DNA of 34,969 nt, taken from positions 75,536-110,504 of the forward strand of contig PMBF01000018.1 in the NCBI GenBank assembly GCA_003152875.1, in the 5' to 3' direction. The notes under the pieces are model-generated. The model was not told where the DNA came from. It saw nothing but the letters and a program-made list of their open reading frames with translations, and made no database searches. Positions 14,889-22,806 of the stretch are shown one piece after another. How positions within the stretch are numbered: position 1 is the stretch's first letter; each line of letters starts with the position of its first letter. Both the position numbers and the translations under genes were made by a program. The stretch comes from Ignavibacteriota bacterium (GTDB lineage Bacteria; Bacteroidota; Ignavibacteria; UBA10030; UBA6906).

Positions 14889-15944
14889 ATGTTGAAGGAC
14901 ATTGAGCAATTGCTTGGCGCCGATGCGAAGGGTCTATTTGAACACAAGTGCAAAGGCATCCCGAAGGAGTCCCTCCATCTGCCCGGACCGGATTTTGTGG
15001 ACCGAGTCCTCATCGGTTCTGATCGCTCCCCGATGGTACTGCGCAATCTGCAATCGCTGTTCAACACCGGCCGTCTCGCAGGAACCGGCTACCTGTCCAT
15101 TCTTCCGGTCGACCAGGGGATCGAGCATTCGGCAGGGGCATCATTTGCGCCGAACCCGGCCTATTTTGATCCGGAGAACATCGTCAAGCTGGCCATCGAG
15201 GGGGGGTGCAACGCGGTTGCCTCCACCTTCGGAGTTCTTGGTTCGGTGGCCCGAAAGTTCGCCCACCGGATCCCGTTCCTGGTGAAGTTCAACCACAATG
15301 AGTTCCTCTCGTATCCCAACAGCTACGACCAGATCATGTTCGGGACGATCGATCAGGCCTGGAACATGGGTGCGGCGGCGGTGGGCGCCACGATCTACTT
15401 CGGATCCGCTGAATCGAAGCGCCAGATCCAGGAGGTCAGCAAGGCGTTTGCGTACGCGCACGAAAAGGGGATGGCAACCGTGCTCTGGTGCTATTTGCGC
15501 AACAGCGCATTCAAGACCAAGGAGAAGGACTACCATGTGTCCGCCGACCTGACCGGTCAGGCAAACCACCTCGGCGTGACGATCCAGGCCGACATCATCA
15601 AGCAGAAGCTTCCGGAGAACAACGGCGGGTTTACGGCGCTGAATTTCGGCAAGACCCACAAGAAGGTATACAGCGAGCTCACCACCGACCATCCGATAGA
15701 CCTGACACGCTACCAGGTGGCGAACTGCTACATGGGCCGTTCGGGCCTCATCAATTCAGGCGGCGCATCGTCGGGTGAAAGCGATCTTGCAGAGGCCGTG
15801 AAGACCGCCGTCATCAACAAACGCGCAGGCGGAATGGGCCTCATTTCAGGACGCAAGGCCTTCCAGCGGCCGATGGCCGAGGGCGCGAAGCTTCTCAATG
15901 CGATACAGGACGTCTACCTGACCAAGGAGATCACGGTCGCGTAA
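14889..15944 (+). CDS. fbaB: Class I fructose-bisphosphate aldolase (DhnA/FbaB type)
   Basis: 351 residues. Cleaves fructose 1,6-bisphosphate to dihydroxyacetone phosphate and glyceraldehyde 3-phosphate through a lysine Schiff base. Family landmarks are [10 protein letters not shown] (72-81), [11 protein letters not shown] (130-140), the [13 protein letters not shown] strand and the C-terminal phosphate-binding [10 protein letters not shown] and [18 protein letters not shown] 14889 follows AGGAGA at a good distance, and the family N-terminus matches; the longer upstream frame is not homologous-looking. With pfkA at the left edge it supports a working glycolytic or gluconeogenic trunk, though the two are not in one operon. 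Two hairpins follow the gene. Confidence 0.94.
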   Translation: MLKDIEQLLGADAKGLFEHKCKGIPKESLHLPGPDFVDRVLIGSDRSPMVLRNLQSLFNTGRLAGTGYLSILPVDQGIEHSAGASFAPNPAYFDPENIVKLAIEGGCNAVASTFGVLGSVARKFAHRIPFLVKFNHNEFLSYPNSYDQIMFGTIDQAWNMGAAAVGATIYFGSAESKRQIQEVSKAFAYAHEKGMATVLWCYLRNSAFKTKEKDYHVSADLTGQANHLGVTIQADIIKQKLPENNGGFTALNFGKTHKKVYSELTTDHPIDLTRYQVANCYMGRSGLINSGGASSGESDLAEAVKTAVINKRAGGMGLISGRKAFQRPMAEGAKLLNAIQDVYLTKEITVA

Positions 15945-16294
15945 GGCGCGGATCAGGATCGCTTCCCCCTCTATCCATCGATGGGAGGGGGTCAGGTGCG
16001 CCGGTTTATTCGGAGATGCTTTCGCAACGGGGACGATCCTGGAAAAGACGTCCCCGTTCTCTTTGCCGGGACGTCCGGGTGCATCGCTCTGGGATTTGTG
16101 AAGGGAAACTCGTCAGGGAATTTGGGTCAGGGGAATTGGGGTAGAGAAGTCCGGGTATTGCAGATTGAGCGTTGCCGCCAGGGTATTGTGGGAGCATTCC
16201 AATGAAGACAAGGGCGGGGACAGGGTGTCGGCAGGGAGGATCAGAGCCTGATTGAACCGCCGGGGTAGGGTGAAGAGGCCGGCTGGCGGCAAGT
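15945..16294. other. 350-base gap with two hairpins, no gene seen
   Basis: Between the aldolase stop and the GroES-like stop I see no coding pattern. A hairpin at 15965-15991 (7 bp, 3-base bulge, 3 bp) and a 10-bp stem at 16026-16035/16049-16058 followed by CTCTTT are likely 3' structures of the aldolase transcript. The rest is G-rich, without recognisable structure. Confidence 0.5.
16026..16064 (+). terminator. Probable terminator downstream of the aldolase gene
   Basis: AACGGGGACG (16026-16035) pairs perfectly with CGTCCCCGTT (16049-16058), loop 13 bases, followed by CTCTTT. It is the only gap structure here with a pyrimidine-rich tail. Confidence 0.5.
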
Positions 16295-16663
16295 TCAGTC
16301 GTCGCGCAGTTCGTTCCGTTCCACCATGAAGACGGCCGCCTGAGGGACGATGAAGTATTTCTTCTCCTCAAACTCGACCTCGACAGCCTGTTCGCGCAGG
16401 AAGATCGCATAGTCCCCCTCCTTCACCTGGAGCGGGATGTAGCGGATGGGGTTTTTGGGAGCCGACCAGGGCTCGTCATCCGTGTAATTGGGATTGGGAA
16501 TGGCGTAGCCAGGACCGATTTTGATGACCCGGCCGGTGGCGACCTTGTCTTTTTCACGGACCGACGCAGGAAGGTAGAGTCCGGCCTTGGTGCGGTCCTG
16601 CTCGTCATCGAGCTGCATCAGGATTCTGTCGCCGATGACGATGAGTTGTTTGCGCAGTTGCAT
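16295..16663 (-). CDS. GroES-like co-chaperonin family protein (orphan)
   Basis: 122 residues of the cpn10 fold: VIGDRILMQLDDEQDRTKAGLYLP in the first 35 residues and VATGRVIKIGPG after the mobile-loop position. It differs from GroES in a longer middle (about residues 56-85, NPNYTDDEPWSAPKNPIRY) and in the C-terminus. No groEL is nearby. ATG 16663 is preferred over a TTG two codons earlier because GGAG lies 6 bases upstream. It may be a specialised cofactor of a chaperonin or a cpn10-fold protein with another partner; function is not established from sequence. Confidence 0.82.
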   Translation of the reverse strand: MQLRKQLIVIGDRILMQLDDEQDRTKAGLYLPASVREKDKVATGRVIKIGPGYAIPNPNYTDDEPWSAPKNPIRYIPLQVKEGDYAIFLREQAVEVEFEEKKYFIVPQAAVFMVERNELRDD

Positions 16664-16735
16664 GGACAACTCCGGATTTCAGTCTGGGGAGTATACGAAA
16701 CCTCCAGGTGAACCTCAACTCCAAGGTGACCAGGC

Positions 16736-16921
16736 ATGAAACGACTCTATCGTTCCGCCGCCGACAGGAAGATCGCAGGCGTGTGCGGCGGTCTCGGCGA
16801 GTATCTCGATCTCGACCCCACGATCCTGCGCCTCGCCTGGGCCCTCGTCTGCATCATTACAGGAATCGTGCCGCTCGTCGTTGTGTATCTTCTGGCCTGG
16901 ATCCTGGTTCCGCGCGCGTAA
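16736..16921 (+). CDS. PspC-domain small membrane protein
   Basis: 61 residues that form essentially one PspC domain: KRLYRSAADRKIAGVCGGLGEYLDLDPTILRL followed by a membrane helix (about 35-57, VCIITGIVPLVVVYLLAWIL). PspC proteins sense or buffer inner-membrane stress, in Proteobacteria with PspA/PspB. None of those partners is visible here, so it is a stand-alone copy. It diverges from the GroES-like gene across 72 bases. Confidence 0.9.
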   Translation: MKRLYRSAADRKIAGVCGGLGEYLDLDPTILRLAWALVCIITGIVPLVVVYLLAWILVPRA

Positions 16922-17127
16922 GGTGCTTTGGCACCCACTCGCTGGATGGCATGAAGCCCCCGGGCCTCCCTGGAATTCGGTCGTGGAGGAAGGGGACTCC
17001 ATCCGGCCCGGGTCCACGAAATGGGTCAGAGTGTGTAAGGCGGCGCCGAGTTCATGCTCCTGACGGGGAAAAAAGTGCCACGGTGTACTGTTCACGCCCA
17101 GGCCCCGATCCTGCACGTGTTTCCGGC

Positions 17128-18390
17128 TCAGCGCCTCACACCCCCGCGCCGGGCACCTCCACCGCTGCTTTCCCCACCGCCCCTCGGAGAAGACTGGCCT
17201 GCCCCTCTGTCGCCTCCGCTGACGCCTCGCTCCGGACGGGATTCAGGACGGCGCACGGTCCGCTCCGGAGGATCCGAGCGGCGCTCGAGACGGTCGAATC
17301 GCGGCGGCCGGTCGATGGGTTCGTCGCGGCGGCTCGGGGTGTGGTCATATTCCCGCTGCCGTCCCCAGGGTGAACTGTACGCCCTCCGCTCCACCGCTCC
17401 TCGGTCGCGCCTTTCAGGGTTGTTCCAGAGGCGCGAGTCTCCTTCGGGACGCGGGTTTCCTGCCCCGCGGCGGAAGCCCTCTTCGGCGAGCCGGCTCCGG
17501 TACTGATCGGCGCGGCCGAGATCCCGTCCCTGCTCCCTGGCGACATCCCGCGATCGGACATCGGCATTGCGGACGTCGAGGTTCAGGGGCTTGCCTTCCT
17601 CCGCCACTCTCCCCGGTCGAGCGGGCTCGCCACGGGTGGGCCCTCCGTCAATCCGGGGACGATACACTTCGATCCTTTCCCGCCCTCCGTTGCCCTGGAG
17701 CACGCGTTCAGACGGCCTGTCGGTGACCGATACCACGTCGGCGCGGTCGATCCGGACATTTCCCACCCGCTCCACATAGTTGCGCTCGGGTCCCCGGGTG
17801 ATGATCCGGTTCCCGTCCGGGACCACGCTCCCCGCTCCGCGGGTGCGCCCGAACCAGCGGCTGTTCTCGTTCGTCCGGTATGCAAATTCATGAACGCCCG
17901 GGCGACAAAAATTCCGGCCATCGACAAATGTCCAGTACGACAATGGCGTGGCCCAGTGGCGTGTATAGTGAATGCCCCAGCTCATACTGAAGAGTGCATA
18001 GGGGCCGAGCGGCGCCCAACCCATACACTCTCCTCCGTAGCGCCATTCAACCCACGCCGGAGACCAATCGTAGCCCGGCACCCAGACCCAGCCATACTCA
18101 TCATCATCGTACCACCGGCCGTAGTGATACACCGCCCAGGCCCACGGCTCGTCTGAATCCCAGAACCAGCCGTCGTCGGTCCAGACCCAGCGGCCATGAT
18201 AATACGGTTTCCACTCTGATGCCATCCCGCCGGGATGCCATGCATAGACACCTGACCCGGCGTGGATCCATTCTCCATGAGGGCTGAGAGCATCATAGAA
18301 AACGCTGAACGAGACTCCCGGCGGGGGGGCGCCTGCAGCCAGCGTCCACCCGGTCAGAGCCATAGCAATGAGCAGTGCCAGCTTTTTCAT
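17128..18390 (-). CDS. Exported Trp/Tyr-rich DUF6600-type protein with Arg-rich tail
   Basis: 420 residues from ATG 18390, with GGAAGG 7 bases upstream and a clear signal peptide (MKKLALLIAMALTGWTLAAG). Residues about 25-150 are Trp/Tyr-rich with repeated GxWxWxxDxGW-like units (YHGRWVWTDDGWFWDSDEPW, YHYGRWYDDDEYGWVWVPGY), as in DUF6600 proteins. The rest (about 165-420) is Arg/Glu/Gly/Pro-rich, low-complexity and probably disordered. Function is unknown. The export signal and basic tail suggest a cell-envelope or surface polyanion-binding protein, which is inference. A longer upstream frame exists but carries no signal peptide at its start. Confidence 0.83.
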   Translation of the reverse strand: MKKLALLIAMALTGWTLAAGAPPPGVSFSVFYDALSPHGEWIHAGSGVYAWHPGGMASEWKPYYHGRWVWTDDGWFWDSDEPWAWAVYHYGRWYDDDEYGWVWVPGYDWSPAWVEWRYGGECMGWAPLGPYALFSMSWGIHYTRHWATPLSYWTFVDGRNFCRPGVHEFAYRTNENSRWFGRTRGAGSVVPDGNRIITRGPERNYVERVGNVRIDRADVVSVTDRPSERVLQGNGGRERIEVYRPRIDGGPTRGEPARPGRVAEEGKPLNLDVRNADVRSRDVAREQGRDLGRADQYRSRLAEEGFRRGAGNPRPEGDSRLWNNPERRDRGAVERRAYSSPWGRQREYDHTPSRRDEPIDRPPRFDRLERRSDPPERTVRRPESRPERGVSGGDRGAGQSSPRGGGESSGGGARRGGVRR

Positions 18391-18539
18391 GGTCGTGCCT
18401 TCCAGAGATGCAATGGAGCCACCTGATAAAGGCAATACCAATCCGCATGCCAGAAGAGGGCCCGGAATTCGGGCAAAAACAAGGACAGATGAGGGTACAG
18501 CGTCTTGTTTCGTGGGCGAATGACCAGAAAACACAACAC

Positions 18540-19436
18540 TCAGCGCAACAGCTTTGTCATGACCGCTTTCTGAACTTCCAGCCTGTTCCGCGCCTGTTCG
18601 AGGGCAATGCACTGCTTTCCGTCCAGAACATCCCCCGTGATTTCCTCTCCACGATTCGCAGGCAGGCGGTGCATCACGACGCATCCGGGTCTGGCGCGTC
18701 TCAGCAAAGATTTATTAACCTGGTACGGCCGGAAGATGCTCAGCCTTCGCTGCCGCTCCCCGGGGTCTTCTGCCTGCGACCATTTGTCGGTGTAGACGAC
18801 GTCCGCATCATGCACTGCTTCCTTCGGATCATGTATCACCTTAATCGAGCTTACGTTTGCGCCGATAGCCTGATCCAGGATGCCCGGATGAGGTTCATAC
18901 CCCTGCGGACACGATATTACAAGCTGAAGGGGAAGCTTTTCAGCAAGCTCGAGCAGGGAATTGGCAATATTGTTGCCATCTCCCGTGAAGACAATCTTGG
19001 TCCGGGAGTTGAGGCGTCCCAGGCCCTGAAGCGTGAACGCATCTGCAAGAATCTGACAGGGATGGAGCAGATCGGTCATGGCATTGATCACCGGAACGGC
19101 AGCGCTCTCGGCGAGCTGCACGCATGTCTGGTGCTTTGCCGTTCGGGCGACAATCAGCGGGCAGTATTGCGAGAGGGCGACCGCCACATCATGGACGGAC
19201 TCGCGGGTGGCGATGCCGATCGTCTGTTGCTGCAGGAAAACCGGATGTCCTCCCAGTTCGGCGATGCCCACTTCGAAGGACACGCGCGTGCGAAGAGACT
19301 CTCGTTCGAAGACCAGCGCTGCGGTCTTTCCGTGGAGCGGGCGCGCCGAAGGGATACCCGGGTTGCGGGCCAGTTCAAGGATCTCCAGAATCTCATCGCT
19401 GGTCCAGAGCGCGAATGAGACGAGGTCACGTTTCAT
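18540..19436 (-). CDS. Ornithine-carbamoyltransferase-family protein with altered substrate motifs
   Basis: 298 residues. The carbamoyl-phosphate half is conserved: ESLRTR at 46-51 (STRTR in most family members) and HPCQILAD at 125-132. The ornithine half is not. The usual D-x3-SMG segment is replaced by TDKWSQAED (216-224). The HCLP catalytic cysteine is Arg (MHRLPANRGEE, 255-265; codon CGC). QAENR appears as EQARNR (280-285). So it is a transcarbamylase by fold, but ornithine may not be its substrate. No other arginine gene is adjacent. ATG 19436 matches the family N-terminus (MKRDLVSFALWTSDEI); the ribosome site is weak. Confidence 0.85.
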   Translation of the reverse strand: MKRDLVSFALWTSDEILEILELARNPGIPSARPLHGKTAALVFERESLRTRVSFEVGIAELGGHPVFLQQQTIGIATRESVHDVAVALSQYCPLIVARTAKHQTCVQLAESAAVPVINAMTDLLHPCQILADAFTLQGLGRLNSRTKIVFTGDGNNIANSLLELAEKLPLQLVISCPQGYEPHPGILDQAIGANVSSIKVIHDPKEAVHDADVVYTDKWSQAEDPGERQRRLSIFRPYQVNKSLLRRARPGCVVMHRLPANRGEEITGDVLDGKQCIALEQARNRLEVQKAVMTKLLR

Positions 19437-19501
19437 TGGGAGTCTGCGTAATGTGGCGGAATAAGGTACGACAGGGCTCCGAGAAGAGCAAGACAACTCC
19501 G

Positions 19502-19531
19502 GGAGTAATCATCCCAGGAGTAATCATCCCG
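19502..19531. repeat. Two-copy 15-bp tandem repeat
   Basis: GGAGTAATCATCCC occurs at 19502-19515 and again at 19517-19530, a recent-looking duplication since only the last base of the 15-bp unit differs. Each copy carries a short GGA/TCC dyad. Confidence 0.8.
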
Positions 19532-19723
19532 CGGAACAATGTCAGACATGGAGAGACGTTCCCCGATTGAGGCGACGCTCCCCGTGGGCATGGAATGCTG
19601 CAAAAGCATCACAGGAGGAGAACAACGGTTTCGGGAAAGCATCAAGGCTGACTGAGAGCGACGAACGAGAAGGGATGAGTTTCTTATCTGTGGACAGGGA
19701 AGGAACTTCAGGGGGGCTTACGG

Positions 19724-19762
19724 GAAGGCCGGATCGGGGTGGCAATCTTTGATCCGGCCTTC
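19724..19762 (-). terminator. Probable terminator of the DksA-like gene
   Basis: GAAGGCCGGATC (19724-19735) pairs perfectly with GATCCGGCCTTC (19751-19762), loop 15 bases, about 75 bases past the stop of the minus-strand gene. Confidence 0.55.
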
Positions 19763-19835
19763 TGTTCAAAAACTGTACGATAATTTGGTGGCCTGCCCTC
19801 AGGCCTGAACGCAGATTAAGGGGATCATCCAGGCG

Positions 19836-20180
19836 CTATGCGTGGGCGCGTGTTTCGAATCTTCCTGCCAGGACGTGCGTGTATGCTTGCTCGCATGATG
19901 GACAGAGCCGCTGTGTGGGGTCGGCAGCCAGTGTCTCCTGACTGATCGGGCTCTTGCAATGGATGCAAACTCCGTACGTCCCGTCGTCGAGACGGTGGAG
20001 AGCCGAGCTCAGCTCATCAAGGTGAGAATCACTCTTGAATGCAAGAGCAGCATCGATCTGATGACTGGAAATCTGGCCATCAACGAACACATCTCGCGAC
20101 CAATCCAACCCGTAATTCTCGTGCAGGTGCTCAAAGAGCCTGGACAAGACCACATGCCGCATGATTCGCTTCTGCTTCAT
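19836..20180 (-). CDS. DksA/TraR-family zinc-finger protein
   Basis: 114 residues with a C4 zinc finger: C72, C75 (CIHC), C93, C96 (CPSC), preceded by ALHRLDDGTYGVC, the family signature. DksA-type proteins insert into the RNA polymerase secondary channel and tune the ppGpp response. This one is shorter than E. coli DksA (151 residues), and I see no clear DxxDxA tip motif, so activity may differ. ATG 20180 has AGAGG about 5 bases upstream. It diverges from the peroxidase gene, with a 45-bp tandem repeat between them. Confidence 0.88.
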   Translation of the reverse strand: MKQKRIMRHVVLSRLFEHLHENYGLDWSRDVFVDGQISSHQIDAALAFKSDSHLDELSSALHRLDDGTYGVCIHCKSPISQETLAADPTQRLCPSCEQAYTHVLAGRFETRAHA

Positions 20181-20260
20181 TGCGTCCTCTGGGTCATCGT
20201 GTCAGTAAACACCGAAAGAATCCTGCTCTCGCGACTCAGTGCAGATCGCAGAAATAATTT

Positions 20261-20350
20261 GATAAAAGGTTTTGACAAAATCAAGTGGAACTTCCAGAAT
20301 CACCAGATAAAAGGTCGTGACACAATCAAGGGGAACCTCCAGAATCTCCA
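20261..20350. repeat. Two-copy 45-bp tandem repeat upstream of the peroxidase gene
   Basis: Units 20261-20305 and 20306-20350 agree at 39 of 45 positions. Both begin GATAAAAGGT and end in CCAGAATC(A/T)CCA. The first contains a consensus TTGACA (20272-20277) that the second has as GTGACA. It occupies the divergent control region of the DksA-like and peroxidase genes. Confidence 0.85.
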
Positions 20351-20406
20351 GAATTGTTATTATCATAGCGAGATTTGGTCATTTTCAGGTCAAAACGGGG
20401 TATAAA

Positions 20407-20994
20407 ATGAAATCATCTTCATTCCTTCGGCGTCTTCTCCTCTTCCCTGCAATGGCCGTCGGGCTTGTTGCCTCCCCATCTCCAGCTTCGCCGCCTTCCG
20501 GCAAGAGCGTACTCGACTTCACCATGAAGAGCATCGATGGAACCGATGTCTCTCTATCACGGTACGGAGGAAAGGTCGTACTCATGGTCAACGTCGCATC
20601 CCAATGCGGCAACACACCGCAGTATGAGGGACTCGAAGCACTTTACCGGAGGTACAAGGACCGGGGGTTCGCAATTCTTGGCTTTCCCGCTAACAATTTC
20701 GGCGAACAGGAGCCGGGAAGCGATGCCGAGATAAAGCAATTCTGCAGCTCGAAATACGACGTAACCTTCGACATGTTTTCGAAGATCTCCGTGAAGGGGG
20801 AGGATCAGCACGCGCTCTACCGGTTCCTTACCTCAAAGGAAACGGACCCGCATTTTGCGGGGGACATCACCTGGAATTTCCAGAAGTTCCTCGTGAACAA
20901 GGAGGGAAAGATTGTTGCGCGGTTTGACCCGAAGACGCAGCCGCTTTCCGATCAGGTCGTACAGGCCGTCGAAAAGGCGTTGAACGAAAAGTAG
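20407..20994 (+). CDS. Exported Cys-type glutathione peroxidase
   Basis: 195 residues with an N-terminal signal (about 1-28, hydrophobic LLLFPAMAVGLVA), so probably periplasmic. The catalytic site is C67 in NVASQCGNTPQYEGL (Cys, not Sec), with Q101 (NNFGEQEPG) and W156 (ITWNFQKFLV). C113 in FCSSKYDVTF is the likely resolving cysteine of thioredoxin-dependent members. It reduces hydroperoxides, probably with a thioredoxin-like donor. ATG 20407 starts the signal peptide. The upstream region lacks a strong Shine-Dalgarno site but holds the 45-bp repeats. It converges with lpd across about 87 bases. Confidence 0.92.
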   Translation: MKSSSFLRRLLLFPAMAVGLVASPSPASPPSGKSVLDFTMKSIDGTDVSLSRYGGKVVLMVNVASQCGNTPQYEGLEALYRRYKDRGFAILGFPANNFGEQEPGSDAEIKQFCSSKYDVTFDMFSKISVKGEDQHALYRFLTSKETDPHFAGDITWNFQKFLVNKEGKIVARFDPKTQPLSDQVVQAVEKALNEK

Positions 20995-21081
20995 TTCGCC
21001 GGAGGGATCCCCGGGAACAGACACTGCAGGCGCTGAAGTCCGGCCGTGAGTGTCCTGCTCTCCCGAAAGCAGGGGAAGGTC

Positions 21082-22500
21082 TCAGCTCTTCTTTTTTGCG
21101 GTGAGCGCGTGCGTGGCGACGCCATAGTACATCTCGGCGGCTTCGCTTAGCGTTTCCGAAAGGGTCGGGTGGGGATGCACCGACTCCGCCAGGTCCCTGG
21201 CTGTTGCCCCCATTTCGATCGCCACAACGGCCTCGCTGATCAGGTCTCCGGCCCCCGCTCCGACAATGCCCACCCCCAGAATCCGCTCAGTGAGAGGATC
21301 GATGATAAGTTTTGTCAGACCGTCGGTCCGGTCGAAGCTCAGGGCTCGTCCCGAGGCCGACCAGGGGAATTTTGCGGTTTCGAACGTGAGTTTGCGTTCC
21401 CGCGCCTCCGCCTCCGTGACACCGCACCAGGCCAGCTCCGGGTCGGTAAACACAACGGCGGGGATGACGATGTGGTCGAACGCGCTGTGTTCTCCCATGA
21501 TCACCTCCACAGCGATGCGCGCCTCCTTGTATGCCTTATGCGCCAGCAAGACTCCGCCGGCGACATCTCCGATTGCGTACAAGTGCGGTTCATCCGTTTC
21601 CTGACGGTCATTGACCTTGATGAATCCTTTCTCGTCCAGCTTCACGCCAGTGTTCTCGAGCCCCAGGTTTGCGCTGTTGGGGGCACGTCCCACCGAAACC
21701 AGCACGCGATCGAAGAGCTCATCCTTCGTCTGTCCGTTCCATTCGGTTGTCACCTTGATCTGCTTCCCGCTGGTCGCCATCTTGTGTACCCTGGCGTTCA
21801 CCCTGACGTCTTCGAATTTCCGCTCCGCATACTTGATGATCGGACGCACGAGATCCGGATCGGCTCCCTGCAGGATGGTGTCGAGGGCTTCGACCAGCGT
21901 GATGTGGCTGCCCAGCGTGGCGTAGACCGTGCCCAGTTCCATGCCGATGTAGCCGCCTCCGACCACGAGGAGTCTCTGGGGGATCTCATCGATCTCGAGG
22001 GCCTCGGTCGACGTCATGATCCGCTTGTTTCCGAGGTCGAAGGCCGTCGGCATTGCCGCTCGTGATCCGGTTGCGATAATAGCCTGGTCAAACGTGAGAT
22101 ACTTCTGCCCCTTGCTTGTCTCCACCCGCAGCGTTTTCGCCTCTTCAAAATATCCCCGTCCCTCCATCACCTCCACCTTGCGCCTCTGGGCGATTGTCGA
22201 GACACCCTGCGCCAGCTTGTCCAGGATCGATTCTTTCCATGCGCGCATCTGGTTCAAGTCGATGGTCGGTTTTTCGAAATGCACGCCCCTGAATCCCGAT
22301 TCCTCGGCCTCGCTTATGAGTTTCGCCGTGTGCAGCAGAGCCTTAGACGGAATGCACCCGCGGTTCAGGCAGACCCCCCCCAGGCGCTTTTCCATTTCGA
22401 CCATGGTGACTTTTTTGCCGCGCTCCGCGGCGTAAAAAGCGGCCGTGTAACCTCCCGGCCCTGCTCCCAGCACCACGATGTCGGTCTTCGTCGATTTCAC
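21082..22500 (-). CDS. lpd: Dihydrolipoyl dehydrogenase (E3)
   Basis: 472 residues. This FAD flavoprotein reoxidises dihydrolipoyl groups with NAD+ in 2-oxoacid dehydrogenase complexes. The FAD loop GAGPGGYTAA (12-21), redox disulfide C44/C49 in GGVCLNRGCIPSK, the NAD-binding GGGYIGMELG, and the C-terminal HPHPTLSE base are all present. GTG 22500 is chosen because AAAGGA lies 5 bases upstream and the FAD fold starts directly after. It is third in the aceE-aceF-lpd order, 306 bases after aceF. Confidence 0.95.
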   Translation of the reverse strand: MKSTKTDIVVLGAGPGGYTAAFYAAERGKKVTMVEMEKRLGGVCLNRGCIPSKALLHTAKLISEAEESGFRGVHFEKPTIDLNQMRAWKESILDKLAQGVSTIAQRRKVEVMEGRGYFEEAKTLRVETSKGQKYLTFDQAIIATGSRAAMPTAFDLGNKRIMTSTEALEIDEIPQRLLVVGGGYIGMELGTVYATLGSHITLVEALDTILQGADPDLVRPIIKYAERKFEDVRVNARVHKMATSGKQIKVTTEWNGQTKDELFDRVLVSVGRAPNSANLGLENTGVKLDEKGFIKVNDRQETDEPHLYAIGDVAGGVLLAHKAYKEARIAVEVIMGEHSAFDHIVIPAVVFTDPELAWCGVTEAEARERKLTFETAKFPWSASGRALSFDRTDGLTKLIIDPLTERILGVGIVGAGAGDLISEAVVAIEMGATARDLAESVHPHPTLSETLSEAAEMYYGVATHALTAKKKS

Positions 22501-22806
22501 GGGATTCCTTTCGTTTCGTCTGATCGTCTTCGCAGTCGTCTTGGTGTCGATCAACCAATCCGGTGTTCTCAGGTCGTCAATGAAATGCCTGATCTCCCGG
22601 CGCCCGGCGCCTTCTCCCTCCGGGGTGCATTGCATCCGGGGCTTCCCGGGCCGTCAAGTGATCAGGCTGCGGGTTCAGGAAACAGCGCAAGCGCGTGGGT
22701 GTATGAGTACCCATGCGGGCAGCGGGACGATCTCTGCCGAACCTGGTCCCGCGAGCTTCCAGGTGTTCCCACCGGAAGCCTTCCCCTGGCCCGCACCTGG
22801 ACGCTG
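22501..22806. other. 306-base gap between aceF and lpd, no clear gene
   Basis: No recognisable coding or RNA feature. A short inverted repeat (ACCTGG 22741-22746, CCAGGT 22759-22764) lies 3' of aceF and could be a partial terminator. Length suggests lpd may have its own promoter, though no clear box pair is visible. Confidence 0.4.

Larger units (their letters stand above)
19437..19835. other. 399-base gap with a 15-bp duplication and a terminator hairpin
   Basis: No gene is seen. It holds a direct 15-bp tandem duplication (19502-19531) about 70 bases upstream of the carbamoyltransferase start and a 12-bp hairpin (19724-19762) 3' of the DksA-like gene. Confidence 0.5.

Noticed and set aside
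18540-19436. Plain argF assignment
   Set aside because: The SMG loop and HCLP cysteine expected for ornithine binding are absent.
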